A stretch of DNA of 64,000 nt from Chionoecetes opilio (Eukaryota > Arthropoda > Malacostraca > Decapoda > Majidae), in contig JACEEZ010011873.1 in assembly GCA_016584305.1 (NCBI GenBank), forward strand, positions 117,501 to 181,500, written 5' to 3'. Of this stretch, positions 13,401 to 28,062 are shown one piece after another. The notes beneath the pieces are model-generated. The model worked only from the letters and a program-made list of their open reading frames with translations, had not been told where the DNA came from and searched no databases. The position numbers were made by a program, and so were the translations under genes. Position 1 is the stretch's first letter, and every line of letters starts with the position of its first letter.

Positions 13401-16400
13401 TTTGAGGCCCGAACGTTATTGCCAGGGTATTTGTGTACATTAGACGATTTGTGGAGTGACTATAATCAAGTTTTTGAGGCCCAGACGTTATTGCCAGGGT
13501 AATTTGTGTACCATTAGACGATTTGTAGTGACTAAAGCAATGTTTTTTTTTGAGGCCAGAACGTTATGCCAGGGTAATTTGTGTACCGACCATTAGGACG
13601 CTTTGTAGTGACTATAAGCAATGTTTGAGGCCCAGAACGTAATTGCCCATTGTAATTTTGGGTACCATTAGACCTATTTGTAGTGACTATAATCATGTTT
13701 TTGAGGCCCAGAACGTTATTGCCAGGGTATTTTGTGACCATTAGAAGACGCTTTGTAAGTGACTATAAGCAAGTTTTGAGGCCAGAACTTATTCCATGTA
13801 ATTTGTGTACCATCAGACGATTTGTAGTGACTATAAGCATGTTTTGGAGGCCCAGAACGTTATTGCCAGGGTAATTTGTGTACCATTAGACGCTTGGTAG
13901 TGACTATAAAGCATGTTTTGAGGCCCAGAACGTTATTGCCAGGGTAAGTTTGTGTACCATTAACGCTTTGTAGTGACTATAAGCAAGTGTTTTGAGGCCC
14001 AGAACGTTATTGCATGGTAATTTTGTGTACCATTAGACGATTTGTAGTGACTATAAGCATGTTTTGAGGCCCAGAACGTAATTGCCAGGGTATTTGGTAC
14101 CATTTAGACGCTTTTGTAGTGATATAAGCAATGTTTTTGAGGCCAGAACGTTTTATTGCCATGGTAATTGGTACCTAGACGATTTGTAGTGACTATAAGC
14201 AATGTTTTGAGCCCAGAACGTAATTGCCGATTGTAATTTGGGTACCATTAACGATTTGTAGTGATTATAAGCAATGTTTTGAGGCCGCAAGAACGTTATT
14301 GCCAGGGTAATTTGTGACCATTAGACGTTTGTAGTGACTATAAGCAATGTTTGAGCCAAACGTTATTGCAATTGTAATTTGTGTACCATTAGACGATTTG
14401 TATGACTATAGCAATGTTTGAGGCCCAGACGTTATTGCCATTGTAATTTGTGTACCATTTAGACGATGTGTAGTGACTATAAGCATGTTTGAGCCCAGAC
14501 CTAAATTGCCATTGTAATTTGTGTACCATTAGACGATTTGTAGTGACTAAAGCCATGTTTTGATGCCTGACGTAATTGCCATTGTAATTTGTGTACCATT
14601 AGACGATTTGTAGTGACTATAAGCAATGTTTTGAGGCCCAGAACTTTATGCAGGGTAATTTGTTACCATTTAGACATTTTGTAGTGACTATAGCAATGGT
14701 TTGAGACCCAGACCGTATTGCCAGGTATTTGTGTACCATTAGACGATTTTTAGTGAACTATAAGCAATGTTTTGAGGCACAGAACGTTATTGCCATTGTA
14801 ATTTGGTGTACATTATGACGCTTTGTAGTGCTATAAGCAATGTTTTGAGGCCCAGAACTAATGCCATTGTAATTTGTGTCCATTAACGATTTGTAGTGAC
14901 GATAAGCAATGTTTTGAGGCCCAGAAACGTTATTGCCATTGTAATTTGTGTACCATTAACGATTTGTAGTGACGATAAGCAATGTTTTGGAGGCCAGAAC
15001 GTATTGCCATTGTAATTTTGTGTACCATAGACGATTTGTAGTGACTATAAGCAATGTTTTGAGGCGAACGTATTGCCATGGTAATTTGTGTACCATTAGA
15101 CGATTTGTAGTGACTATAAGCAGATGTTGTTTGAGGCCAGACGTTATTGCCCATTGTAATTGTGTGTACATTAGACGATTTGTAGTGACTAAAGCAATGT
15201 TTTGAGGCCCAGAACGGAATTGCCAGGGTATTTGTGTACCATTAGATATTTGTAAGTGACTATAAGCAATGTTTTTGAGGCCCAGAACGTTTATTGCCTA
15301 TGGTATTTTGTGTGCATTAGACGATTTGTAGTGACTATAAACAATGTTTTGAGACCTCAATAACGTTATTGCCATTGTATTTGTTTACCGATAGACGATT
15401 TGTAGTGACTTAACAATGTTTTTGAGGCCAGAACGTTAATTTCTATGGTAATTTGTGGTACCATTAGACGATTTGTAGTGACCTATAAGCAATGTTTTGA
15501 GGCCCAGAACGTTATTGCATTGGTAATTTGTTGTACCATTAGACGATTGTAGTGACTATAAGCCATGTTTTGAGGCCCCGAACGTATTGCCATGGTAATT
15601 TGTGTACCATTAGACGATTTGTAGTGGACTATAATCAATGTTTTTTGAGGCCAGACCGTAATTGCCAGGGTAATTTTGTGTACCATTAGACGATTGTAGT
15701 GACTATAAGCATGTTTGAGGCCCGACGTAATTGCCCATTGTCATTTGGTACCATTAGACGATTTTTAGTGCTAAAGCAATGTTTTGAGGCCCAGAAAAAA
15801 CGTAATTGCCATTGTAATTTGGTAACATTATACGATTGTAGTGACTAAAGCAATGTTTTGAGCCCCAGAACGTTATTGCCATTGTAACTTTTGTGGGGTA
15901 AACGACCATTATAACGATTTGTAGTGACTATCAGCAATGTTTTGGAGGCCCAGAAACGTATTGCCCATGGTAATTTGTGTAACCATAGACGATTTGTAGT
16001 GACTTATCAATGTTTTGAGGCCCAGAACGTTATTGTGCCAGGGTAATTTTGTGTACCATTAGACGATTTGTAGTGACTGATAACAATGTTTGAGGCCCAG
16101 AACGTTCTTGCCATTTGTATTTGTGTACCATTAGACGATTTGTAGTGACTATAAGCAATGTTTTGAGGCCCAGAACGGTATTGCCATTGTAATTTGTGTA
16201 CCATTAGACGATTTGTAAGTGACTATAAGCAATTTTTGAGGCCCAGAACGTAATTGCCACATTGTAATTTTGTGTACCAGTAGATGATTTGTAGTGACTA
16301 TACAGCAATTTTTGAGCCCAACGTAATTTCCATTGTAATTTTGTGGGTACCATTAACGATTTGTAGTGACTAGAAGCAATGTTTGAGGCCCAGAACGTTT

Positions 16401-19400
16401 ATTGCCATTGTATTTGTGTGCCATTAGACGATTTGTAGTGACTATAAGCATGTTTTGAGGCCAGAACGTATTGCCATTGTACTTTGGGTACCATTAGACG
16501 ATTTGTAGTGACTATAAGCAATGTTTGAGGCCAGAACGTTATTGCCATGGTAATTTTGTGCCCATTAGGACGATTGTAGACTTAAGCAATTTTTGAGGCC
16601 AAACGTAATTGCCATTTTTTTTTTGTTTTTTGGGGGGGGGGTCTTTTTTTTTTGGGGTTTTGTAATTTGTGTGCCCATTAGACGATTTGTAGTGACTATA
16701 AGCAATGTTTTGAGGCCCAGAACGTTTGTTATTGCCATGTAATTTTTGGTACCCATTGACGATTTGTAGTGACTTACCATGTTTTGAGGCCCAGAACGTT
16801 ATTGCATGTAATTTGTGTTACCATTATACGATTTGTGTGACTATAAGCAATGTTTTGAGCCCAGAACGTATTGCCAGGTAATTTGTGTACCTTAGACGAT
16901 TTGTAGTGACTATAAGCAATGTTTTGAAGCCCAGAACGTTATTGGCCCATTTAATTGGGGTGCTCATTAGACGATTTGTAGTGACTATAATCAATGTTTT
17001 TTAGGCCCAGAACGTTTATTGGACATTGTAATTTGTGTGCATTAACGATTTGTAAGTGACTATAATCCATGTTTTGAGCCCGAAAGTTATTGCCATTGAA
17101 TTTGTGTGCCATTAGACGATTGTAGTGACTACTAATCAATGTTTTGAGGCCCTAGAACGTTATTGCCATTGTAATTTGTGTACCATTAGACGATTTGTAG
17201 TGACTATAAGCACTGTTTTGAGGCCAAACGTTATTGCCATTGTAATTTGGTGTGCCCATTAGACGATTTGTAGTGACTATAAGCAATGTTTTGAGGCCCA
17301 GAACGTTATGCCCCTTGGAATTTGTGTAACCATAGACATTTGTAGTGACTATAAGCAATGTTTTGAGGCCCAGAACGTTATTGCCATTGTAATTTGGGTA
17401 CCATTAGACGATTTGTAGTGCATAATGCATGTTTTTGAGGCCTCAGAACGTTTTATTGCCATTGTAATTTGTGTGCCATTAGACATTTGTAGTGACTATA
17501 ATCATGTTTTTAGGCCCAGAACGTTATTGCCAGGAATTTGTGTACCATTAGACATTTGTAGTGACTATACGCCATGTTTTGAGCCAGAACGTAATTGCCA
17601 TTGTAAATTTGTGTACCATTAGACGATTTGTGTGACCTATGCACAATGTTTTTAGGCCCAGAACGTAATTCCCAGGGTATTTGTGTGCCATTGACGATTT
17701 GTATGACTATAACATGTTTTTTTGAGGCCCAGAAGTTATTGCCAGGTAATTTGGTGTACCATTAGACGATTTGTAGTGACTATAAGCATGTTTTTTTTGA
17801 GGCCCCATAACGTATTGCCAGGGTAATTTGTGTCCTTATACGATTTGTAGTGGACTATAAGCATGGTTTGAGGCCCCAGAACGTTATTGCCAGGGTAATT
17901 TGTGTCCCATTAGACGATTTGTAGTGACTATAAGCAATGTTTTGAGGCCCGCACGTTATTGCCATTGTAATTTGTGTTGTCCGATTAGACGATTTGTATG
18001 CTATAAGCAATGTTTTTTTGAGGCCCAGAACGTTATTGCCATGGTAATTTTGTACCATTAGAGATTTTGTAGTGACTATAAGCAATGTTTTTGAGGCCCA
18101 GAAACGTAATTGCCTGGTTACTTTGATGTACCATTAGGACCGATTTGTAGTACTATAAGCATGTTTTGAGGCCCAGAACGTTATTGCCATGGTATTTGTG
18201 TACCATTAGACGATTTGTAGTGACTATAAGCAATGTTTTGAAGGCCCAGAACGTAATTGCCATTTGTATTTGTGTACCATTAGACGATTTGTAGTGACTA
18301 TAACATGTTTTGAGGCCAGAATCGTTATTGCCAGGGTACATTGTGACAATTAGACGATTGGTAGTGACTATGTAAGCATGTTTTGGGCCCAGACGTTATT
18401 GCCAGGGTATTTGTGTACCATTAGCCATTTGTAGTGACTATAAGCAATGTTTTTGATGCCGCAGAACGTTATTGCCAGGGTAATTTTGTGTAGCATTAGA
18501 CTATTTGTAGTGACTATAAGCAATGTTTTGAGCCGCAGACGTTATTGCAGGTAATTTGTGTACCATTAGACATTTGTAGTGCTATAAGCAATGTTTTGAG
18601 GCCGAACGGTATTGCCAGGGTATTTTGTACCATTAGCGATTTTGTAGTGACTATAAGCAATGTTTTTGAGGCCCGAACGTTTTGCCAGGGTAATTTGTGT
18701 ACCATTAGACGATTTGTGTGACTATAAGCAATCTTTTGAGGCCCAGAACGTTATATGCCAGGGTAATTTGTGTACCATTAGACGATTGTTAGTGAATATA
18801 AGCAATGTTTTGAGGCCCAGGAACGTTTTTGCCAGGGTAATTTGTGTACCATTAGACGATTTGTAGTGACTATTAAGCAATGTTTTGAGCCCAAACGTTA
18901 TTGCCATTGTAATTTGTTGTGCCATTAGACATTTGTAGTGACTATAGAGCAATGTTTTGAGGCCCAGAATGTTAGGCCATTGTAATTTGTGTGCCATTAG
19001 ACGATGTGTAGTGACCTATGAAGCTGTTTTGAGGCCCAAACGTTATTGCCATTGTGATTGTGTACCATTAGCCGATTTGTAGTGACTATCCGCAATGTTT
19101 TGAGCCCAGAAAGTTATTGCCCCATTGTAATTTGTGTGCCATTAAAGACGATTTGTAGTGCTATAAGCAATGTTTTTGAGGCCCAGACGTTATTGCCATT
19201 GTAATTTGTGTGCCATTAGACGATTTTGTAGTGACTATAAGCAATGTTTTGAGGCCAGAACGTTATTGCCATTGTAATTTGTGTACCATTAGACGATTTT
19301 TAGTGACTATAGCATGTTTTGAGGCCCAGAACGTAATTGCCATTGTAATTTGTGTGCCATTAGACGATTTGTAGTGACTCAATAAGCAATGTTTTGAGGC

Positions 19401-22400
19401 CCAGAACCGTTATTGCCATTGTAATTTGGGTACCATTAGACGATTTGTAGTGATTACTATAAGCATGTCTTTGAGGCCCAGAATCGTAATTTGCCCATGG
19501 TAATTTGTTGTGCCATTAGACCGATTTGTAGTGACTATAAGCAATGTTTGTGAGGCCCAGAACGTTATTGCCATTGTAATTTGTGTAGCCATTAGACGAT
19601 TTGTAACTATAAGCAATGTTTTGAGGCCCAGAACGTAAATTGCCATGGTAATTTGTGTAACCATTAGACCGATTTTGTAGTGACTATAAGCAATGTTTTG
19701 AGCCCAGAACGTAAATTGCCATTGTTAATTTGTGTGCCATTAGACGATTTGTAGTGACTATAAGCATGTTTTGAGGCCCGAACGATTGCCATGTAATTTG
19801 TGTACCATTAGACGATTTGATAGTGACTATAAGCAATGTTTTGAGGCCCAACGTATTGCCATTGTAATTTGTGTGCCATTAGACGATTTGTAGTGACTAA
19901 TAAGCAATGTTTTTGAGGCCGCAGAGAACGTATTGCTCATTTGTAATTTGTGTACCATTAGACGATTTGTAGTGACTATAAGCAATTGTTTTGAGGCCCA
20001 GAACGTATTGCCATGTAGATTTTGGGTACGCATTACGACGATTTTGTATTGCCTATAAGCAATGTTTTGAGGCCCAGAACGTTATTGGCCATTGTAATTT
20101 GGGTACCATTAGACGATTTGTAGTGAGTATAAACAATGTTTTGAGGCCCAGACGTTATTGCCATTGTAATTATTATTGTGTGCAATTAGACGATTTGTAG
20201 TGACTATAAGCAATGTTTTGAGCCCAGACCGTTATTTGCCATTGGAATTTGGGTACCATTATACGATTGTAGTGCTATAGCAATGTTTTGAGGCCAGAAC
20301 GTTATTGCCATTGTAATTTGGGTACCATTAGACGGATTTTGTAGTGAGTATAAGCATGTTTTGAGGCCCAGAACGTATTGCCATTGTAATTTGTGTACCA
20401 TTAGACATTTTGTAGTGGCTATAAGCAATGTTTTGAGGCCCAGAACGTTTATTGCCATTGTAATTTTGGTACCATTAGACGATTTTGTAGTGACTATAAG
20501 CATGTTTTTGATGCGACCGTAATGCCATTGTAATTTGTGTCCATTAGACGATTTGTATGACTATAAAGCAATGTTTTGAGCCAGAACGTTATTGCCATTG
20601 TAATTTGTGTGCCATTAGACGATGTGTAGTGACTATAAGCAATGTTTTGAGGCCATAACGTTATTGCCATTGTAATTTGTGTACCTTGAAGACGATTTTA
20701 AGGACTATACAATGTTTTGAGGCCCGAACGTATTGCCATTGTATTTGTGTGCATTTAGACGATTGTAGTGACTATAAGCAATGTTTTGAGCCCAGAACGT
20801 TTATTGCCATTGTTTGATTGTGTACCATAGAACGATTTGTAGTGACTATAAGCAATGTTTTGAGGCCCAGAACGGTTTATTTGCCATTGTGATTGTGTAC
20901 CCTTATACGATTTTGTAGTGACTCATAAGCAATGTTTTGAGGCCGCAGAACGTTAATTGCCATTGTAATTTGTGTGCCATTATATAGACGATTGTAGTGA
21001 CTATAAGCAATGTTTTTGGGCCCGAACGTTATTGCCATTGTAATTTGTGTACATTAGACGATTTTTAGTGACTCTACGCAATGTTTTGAGGCCCAGCACG
21101 TCATTAGCCATTGTATTCTTGTGTGCCATTAGACGATTGTATGACTATACCATGTTTTTTGAGGCCCAGAACTTATTGCCATTGTGATTGTTGTGACCAT
21201 TAGACGATTTGTAGTGACTATAAGCATGTTTTGAGGGCCCAGAACGTCATTGCCATTGTGATTGTGTCCATTAGACGATTTGTAGTGACTATAACAATGT
21301 TTTGAGGCCAGACGTTATTGCCATTGTATTTGGGTACCATTATACGATTTGTAAGTGACTATAAGCAATGTTTTGACGCCCATAACGTAGATTGGCCATG
21401 GTATTTGTGTGCCATTAGACGATTTGTAAGTGACTATATAGCAATGTTTTGAGGCCCAGAACGTTATTGCCATTGTAATTTGTGACGCATTAGACGCTTT
21501 GTAGTGACTATAAACAATGTTTTGAGGCCCAGACGTAATTAGCCATGGTAATTTTGTGTACCATTAGACTATTGTAGTGACTATAAGCAATTTTTTGAGG
21601 CCCAGAACGTAATTGCCATGTAAATTTGTGTGCCATTAGACATTTGTAGTGAATATAAGCAATGGTTGTGAGCCCAGAACGTAATTGCCATTGTAATTTG
21701 TGTACCATTAACGATTTGTAGTGACTATAGCAATGTTTTTGAGGCCCCCAGAACGTAATTGCATTTATTTGTGTGCCATTAGACGATTTTAGTGACTATA
21801 AGCAATGTTTGAAGGCCCAGAACGTACTTGCCATGTAATTTGTGTACGCATTAGACGATTTTGTAGTGACTATAAGCAATGTTTTGAGGCCCAGAACGTA
21901 ATTGCCATTGTATTTGGGTACGCATTAGACTATTTGTAGTGACTATAAAGCCATGTTTGAGGCCGAACGTTATTGCCCTTGTAATTTGGGTACCATTAGA
22001 CGATGTGTAGTGATATAAGCAATGTTTTGAGGCCCAGAACGTATTGCCATTGTAAATTTGTGTGCCATTAGACGATTTGTAGTGACTATAAGCAATGTTT
22101 TGAGGCCAGAAACGTTAGTGCCATTGTATTTGTACCATTATACGATTTGTAGTGCTATAAGCATGTTTTGAGGCCCAGAACGTTATTGCCATTGTAATTT
22201 GGGTACCTTAGAGAATTTGTAGTGAGTATAAAGCCAGTTTTGAGGCCAGAACGTAATTGCCATTGTAATTTGTGTACCATTAGACTATTTGTAGTGGCTA
22301 TCAGCAATGGTTTTGAGGCCCAGAACGTTATTGCATTTAATTTGGGTACCATTAGACGATTTGGTAGTGACTATAGCAATGTTTTTGAGGCCAGAACGTT

Positions 22401-25400
22401 ATATGCCTTGTGTAATTTGTGTGCCATTAGAAGATTTTTTGTAGTGACTATAAGCAATGTTTTGAGGCCCAGAACGTTAGTGCCATTGTAATTTGTGTGC
22501 CCATTTAGACGATTTGTCAGTGACTATAAGCAATGTTGTGAGGCCCAGAACGGTATTGCCCATGTAATTGGGGTACCATTAGACATTTGTATGACTATAA
22601 GCAATTGTTTGAGGCCCGAACGTTATGCCATGTAATTTGTGTACCATTAGACGATTTGTAGTGACTATAAGCAATGTTTTGAGGGCCCAGAACGTAATTG
22701 CCATTGTAATTTGGGTAACCATTAGACGAGTTGTAGTGATATAGTCAATGTTTTGAGCCCAGGAACGTTTATTGGCCATTGTATTTTGTGTACCATTAGA
22801 CGATTTGTATGACTATAAGCAATGTTTTTGAGGCCCATACGTTATTGCCGATTGTAATTTTGTGTACATTAGACGATTTGTAGTGACTATAAGCAATTGT
22901 TTTTTGGAGGCCCAGAACGTTATTGCCATTGTATTTGTGTACCATTAGCCGATTTGTAGTGACCTATAAGCAATGTTTTGAGGCCCAGACGTTATGCCAT
23001 TGTAATTTGTGCACCATTAGACGATTTGTAGTACTATAGCAATGTTTTGAGGCCCAGAACGTTATTGCCGATTGTAATTTGGGTAACCATTTACGATTTG
23101 TAATTGACTATAAGCACTGTTTTGAGGCCAGAACGTTATGCCTTTGTAATTTTGGGTACCATTAACGATTTGTCGGTGAGTATAAGCAATGTTTTGAGGC
23201 CCAGAACGTAATTGCCATTGTAATTTGTGTGCCATTAGACGATTTGTAGTGACTATAATCAATGTTTTTTGAGGCCCCAGCAAACGTTATGCCATTGTAA
23301 TTTGGGGTACCATTATACGAATTTGTATTGACTATAAGCCAATGTTTTGGAGGCCCAGAACGTTATTGCCATTGTAATTTGGGTAACCATTAGACGATTT
23401 GGTAGTGAGTATAGCAATGTTTTGATGCCCAGAACGTAATTGCATTGTAATTTGTGTACATTAACGATTTGTAGTGGCTATAAGCAATGTTTTTGAGGCC
23501 CAGAACGTTATTGCCATTGTAATTTGGTACCATTAGACGATTTTAGTGACTATAAGCAATGTTTTTGAGGCCCAGAACGTTATTGACATTGTAATTTGTG
23601 TGCCATTAGACATTTGTAGTGACTATAAGCATGTTTTGAGGCCCAGAACGTTATTGCCATTGTAATTTGTGTGCCATTGACGATTTGTAGTGACATAAGC
23701 AATGTTTTGAGGCCCAGAACGTATTGCCATTGTACTTTGGGTACCATTAAGACGATTTGTAGTGCCTATAAGCAATGTTTTGAGGCCCAGAACGTTTATT
23801 GCCATGGTAATTTTTGTGTACCCTAGACGATTTGTAGTGACTATAAGCAAGGTTTTGAGGCCCAGAACGTAATTGCCCTTGCAATTTGGGTACCATTAGA
23901 CATTTGTAGTGACTATAAGCAATGTTTTGAGCCCAGAACGTTTATTGCCATTTGTAATTTTTTGGGTTGGGGGGGGGTTTTTACCATAGGACGATTTGTA
24001 GTGACTATACGCAATGTTTTTGAGGCCGAACGTTATTGCATTGTAATTTTTGTGTACCATTAGACGATTTTGTAAGTGGAGATAAGCAATGTTTTTTGAG
24101 GCCGCAGAACGTTATTGCCATGTATTTGTGTACCATTAGCCGATTTGTAGTGGGACTATAGCAATGTTTTGAGGCCCAGAACGTTATTGCCATTGTAATT
24201 TGGGTACCATTATACGATTTGTAGTGACTATAAGCATGTTTGAGGCCCAGAACGTTATTGCCAATTGTAATTTGGGTACCATTATAAATTTGTAGTGCCT
24301 ATAGCAAATGTTTTGAGGCCCAAACGTTATTGCCTTGTAATTTGGGTACCATTCGACGATTTGTAGTGAGTATAAGCAATGTTTTTGAGGCCCAGACGTA
24401 ATTGCCATTGTGGAATTGTGTACCATTAGACGATTTGTAGTGGCGATAAGCAATGTTTTTGAGGCCCATAACGTTATTGGCCATTGTATGTGGGTACCAT
24501 TAGACTATTTTGTAGTGACTATAAGCATGTTTTGAGGCCCAGAACGTTATTGCCATTGTAATTTGGGTACCATTAGACGATTTGTAAGTGACTATAAAGC
24601 AATGTTTTTGAGGCCCGAGAACCGTTAACTTACTGCCATTGTGAATTGTGTACCATTAAGAAAAAACCGAATTGTAGGGACTTATAGCAATGTTTTTTGA
24701 GGCCCAGAACGTTATTGCCATTGTAATTGTGTGCCATTACGATTTGTAGTGACTATAACGCAATGTTTTGAGGCCAGAACGTAATTGCCATTAGTAAATT
24801 TGTGTGCCATTAGACGCTTTGTATGACTATAAGCAATGTTTTGAGGCCCAGAACGTAATTGCCATTGGAATTTGTGTGCCATTAGACGATTTTTAGTGAC
24901 TATAATAGCATGTTTTGAGGCCACCGAACGTTACTGCCATTGTAATTTGTGTGCAATTAGACGATTGGGTAGTGACTATAAGCAATGTTTTTGAGGCCAG
25001 AACGTTATTGCCATTGTATTTGTGTGCCATTAGACGATTTGTAGTGACTATAAGCAAGTTTTGAGCCCAGAACGTTATTGCCATTGTAAGTTTGTGTGCC
25101 ATTAGACGATTGTAGTGACTATAAGCAATGTTTTTGAGGCCAGAATCGTTATTGCCATTGTAATTTGTGTGCATTAGACGATTTTGTAGTGACTATAAGC
25201 ATGTTTTGAGGCCCCGAACGTTTTATATGCCAAGTGTATTTGGTGCCATTAGACGATTTGTAGTGACTATAAGCAATGTTTGAGCCCAGACGTTATTGCC
25301 GTTGTAAATTTGTGTACCATTAGACGATTTGTATGACTATAAGCAATGTTTTGAAGGCCCAGAACTTTATTGCCATTGTAATTTTGGTGTGACCGCATTC

Positions 25401-27650
25401 GACGATTTGTATGCTATAACAATGTTTTGAGGCCAGAACGTAAATTGCCATTGTAATTTGGGTACCATTAGACATTTGTAGTGACTATAAAGCAATGTTT
25501 TGAGCCCATAACGTTATTGGCCATTGTAATTTGGGTACCATTAGACGATTTGTCGTGACTATCAGCAATGTTTTTTGAGGCCCAGAAGTTTTGCATTGTA
25601 ATTTGGTGTACCATTTAGACGATTTGTTAGTGACCCATAAGCAATGTTTTGAGGCCAGACGTTATTGCCATTGTAATTTGTGTACATTAACGATTTGTAA
25701 GTGACTATAAGCAATGTTTTTGAGGCCCATAACGGAATTGCCATTGTAATTTGGGTACCATTAGACGATTTGTAGTGACTATAAGCATGTTTTGAGGCCA
25801 GAACGTTATGCCATTGGTAATTTTTGGTACCATTAGACGATTTGTATTACTATAAGCATGTTTTTGAGGCCCAGAACGGAATTGCCATTGTAATTTGTGT
25901 ACCATTAGAACATTTGTAGTGACTATAAGCAATGTTTTGAGCCCAGCAGAAAAACGTAATTGCCATTGTAATTTGGGTACCATTATACGATTGTAGTGAC
26001 TATAAGCAATGTTTTGAGGCCAGAACGTTAATTGCCAATTGTACTTTGGGGGTACCATTGGACGATTTGTAGTGACTATAAGGCAATGTTTGTAGGCCCA
26101 GACGTAATGCCATTGTAAGTTGTGTACCATTAGACGATTGTGTAGTGACTATAAGCAATGTTTTTGCGGCCCAGAACGTGATTGCCATTGTAATTTGTGT
26201 ACAGTAACGATTTTTTAGTGACTATAAGCCATGTTTTTTTGAGGCCCATAACGTTATTGCCTTGTAATTTTGTGTGTCATTAGACGATTTGTAGTGACCT
26301 ATAAGCAATGTTTTGAGGCCCAGAACCGTAATTGCCATGGTAATTTGGGTGACCATTAGACTCTTTGTAGTGACTATAGCATGTTTTTGAGGCCAGAACG
26401 TAATTGCCATTGTAATTTGTGTGCATTAGACGATTTGTAGTGAACGATACGCAATGTTTGAGGCCCAGAACGTTATTGCCATTGTAATTTTGTGTGCCAT
26501 TAGACGATTTGTAGTGACTATAAGCGATGTTTTGAGGCCCAGAACGTTTATTGCATTGTAATTTTGTGTACTTAGTACGCTTTGTTGTGAACTATAAGCA
26601 ATGTTTTTGTGGAGGCCAGAACGTTATTGCCATTGTAATTTGTGTGCCTTAGACGATTTGGTAGTGCTATAAGCATGTTTTGAGGCCAGAAACGTAATTG
26701 CCATTGTAATTTGGGTACCATTGACGATTTGTATTTGACTATAAGTCATGTTTTTGAGGCCAGAACGTTATTGCCAATTGTAATTTGTGTGCCATTATAC
26801 ATTTGTATTGACTATAAGCATGTTTTTGAGCCCAGAACGTAATTGGCCATTGTAATTTGGGTACCATTAGACTGATTTGTAAGTGACTATAAGCAATGTT
26901 TTGAGCCAGAACGTTATTGCATTGTATTTGTGTACCATTAACGATTTGTAGTGACTATAGCAATGTTTTTGGGCCCAGACGTAATTGTCATTTGTAATTT
27001 GGTGCCATTCGACGATTGTAGTGACTATAAGCAATGTTTTGAGGCCCAGAACGTATTGCCATTGTAATTTGGTGCCATTAGAGAACGATTTGTAGTGACT
27101 CTAAGCAATGTTTTTGGGCCCAGAACGTTATTGCCATTGTAATTTGGGTACCATTAGACGAGTTGTAGTGACTATAAGCAATGTTTTGAGGCCCAAACGT
27201 AATTGCCCATTGTAATTTGTGTGCCATTAGAACGATTTGTAGGACTATAGCAATGTTTTTGGAGGCCCAGAACGTTATTGCCATTGTATTTGTGTGCCAG
27301 TTAACGATTTGTAGTGACTATCAGCAATGTTTTGAGCCCAGAACGTAAATTGCCATTGTATTTGTGTACCATTAGACGATTTTTTAGTGCTATAAGCAAT
27401 GTTTTGAGGCCCAGAACGTATTGTCATTGTCCTTTGGTAACATTAGACGATTGTATGACTATAAGCAATGTTTTGAGGCCCGAACCGTAATTTGCCATTG
27501 TAATTTTGTGTACCATTAACGATTTTTAGTGACTATAAGCATGTTTTGAGCCCAGAAACGGAATTGCCATTGTAATTTGGGTACCATTAGACGATTTGTA
27601 TGACTATAAAGCAATGTTTTGAGCCCAGAACGTTTTGCCATTGTCAATGT
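10408..27650. repeat. 73-bp satellite array, about 235 copies
   Basis: Continuous head-to-tail array of a 73-bp unit. In this orientation it contains GAGGCCCAGAACGTTATTGC, GTACCATTAGACGATTTGTA and GTGACTATAAGCAATGTTTT. The left edge reads TTAACCTAGTGCGGCCCA, a decayed form of the terminus TTAACCCCTTGAGGCCCA seen at intact MITE copies, so the array probably began as one element. No matching right terminus is visible; the array stops near 27640. Copies carry many 1-bp gains and losses, unlike the same unit at 42-48 kb. Open frames of 60-140 codons here are repeat translations, not genes. Confidence 0.97.
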
Positions 27651-27696
27651 TCATTGTTCAAGTAGAGTACTTTGTGATGTAGGAGAAAAAAAAAAA

Positions 27697-27711
27697 AAAC
27701 TACTACTCCTG

Positions 27712-27743
<32 letters not shown>

Positions 27744-27744
27744 G

Positions 27745-27775
<31 letters not shown>

Positions 27776-27785
27776 CACTACTACT
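27697..27785. repeat. (CTA)n microsatellite
   Basis: Trinucleotide CTA repeat with single CTG interruptions. It directly abuts the donor site of HEATR1 exon 7. Confidence 0.95.
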
Positions 27786-27788
27786 TAC

Positions 27789-27977
27789 CAGATGATTTTA
27801 GCAGCATCGGAGGAGGAGAGAGGGAGGGAAGCTATGTAATCCACCAGCTTTGTAAACTTCACACTAATCTTCTGACTCCTCCTCTTCCTGGCTTCCTTCC
27901 TTCCTTCCTTCCTTCCTTCCTTCCCTCCTGCCTTCCTGTCCTCCTCCTCCTCCTTCTCCTTCTCCTCCATTAGGTAC
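27789..27977 (-). CDS. HEATR1 exon 7
   Basis: Acceptor CTCTCTCTCAG, donor GTAAGTAG. It begins with one base completing Arg (split from exon 6) and reads YLMEEKEKEEEED, then a Lys/Glu/Gly/Arg-rich stretch, then KISVKFTKLVDYIASLPLSS and DAAKII, ending two bases into a codon. The part around KISVKFTKLVDYIASL matches KISLKNNLDHLLASL of the human protein. The charged stretch is encoded by an in-frame GGAA/GGAG microsatellite (about 27893-27968), which replaces a short variable loop in the human protein. The repeat length (GGAA)n could vary by frame-breaking steps, so accuracy here matters. Confidence 0.88.
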
Positions 27978-28022
27978 CTGAGAGAGAGGAGAGAGAGAGA
28001 GGAGAGAGCGAGCGCGAGAGGC

Positions 28023-28062
<40 letters not shown>

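Noticed and set aside
10408..27650. Dozens of 60-140-codon frames with recurring LIVTTNRLMVHK-like strings
   Set aside because: They are the 73-bp satellite read on the minus strand, joined by random indels.
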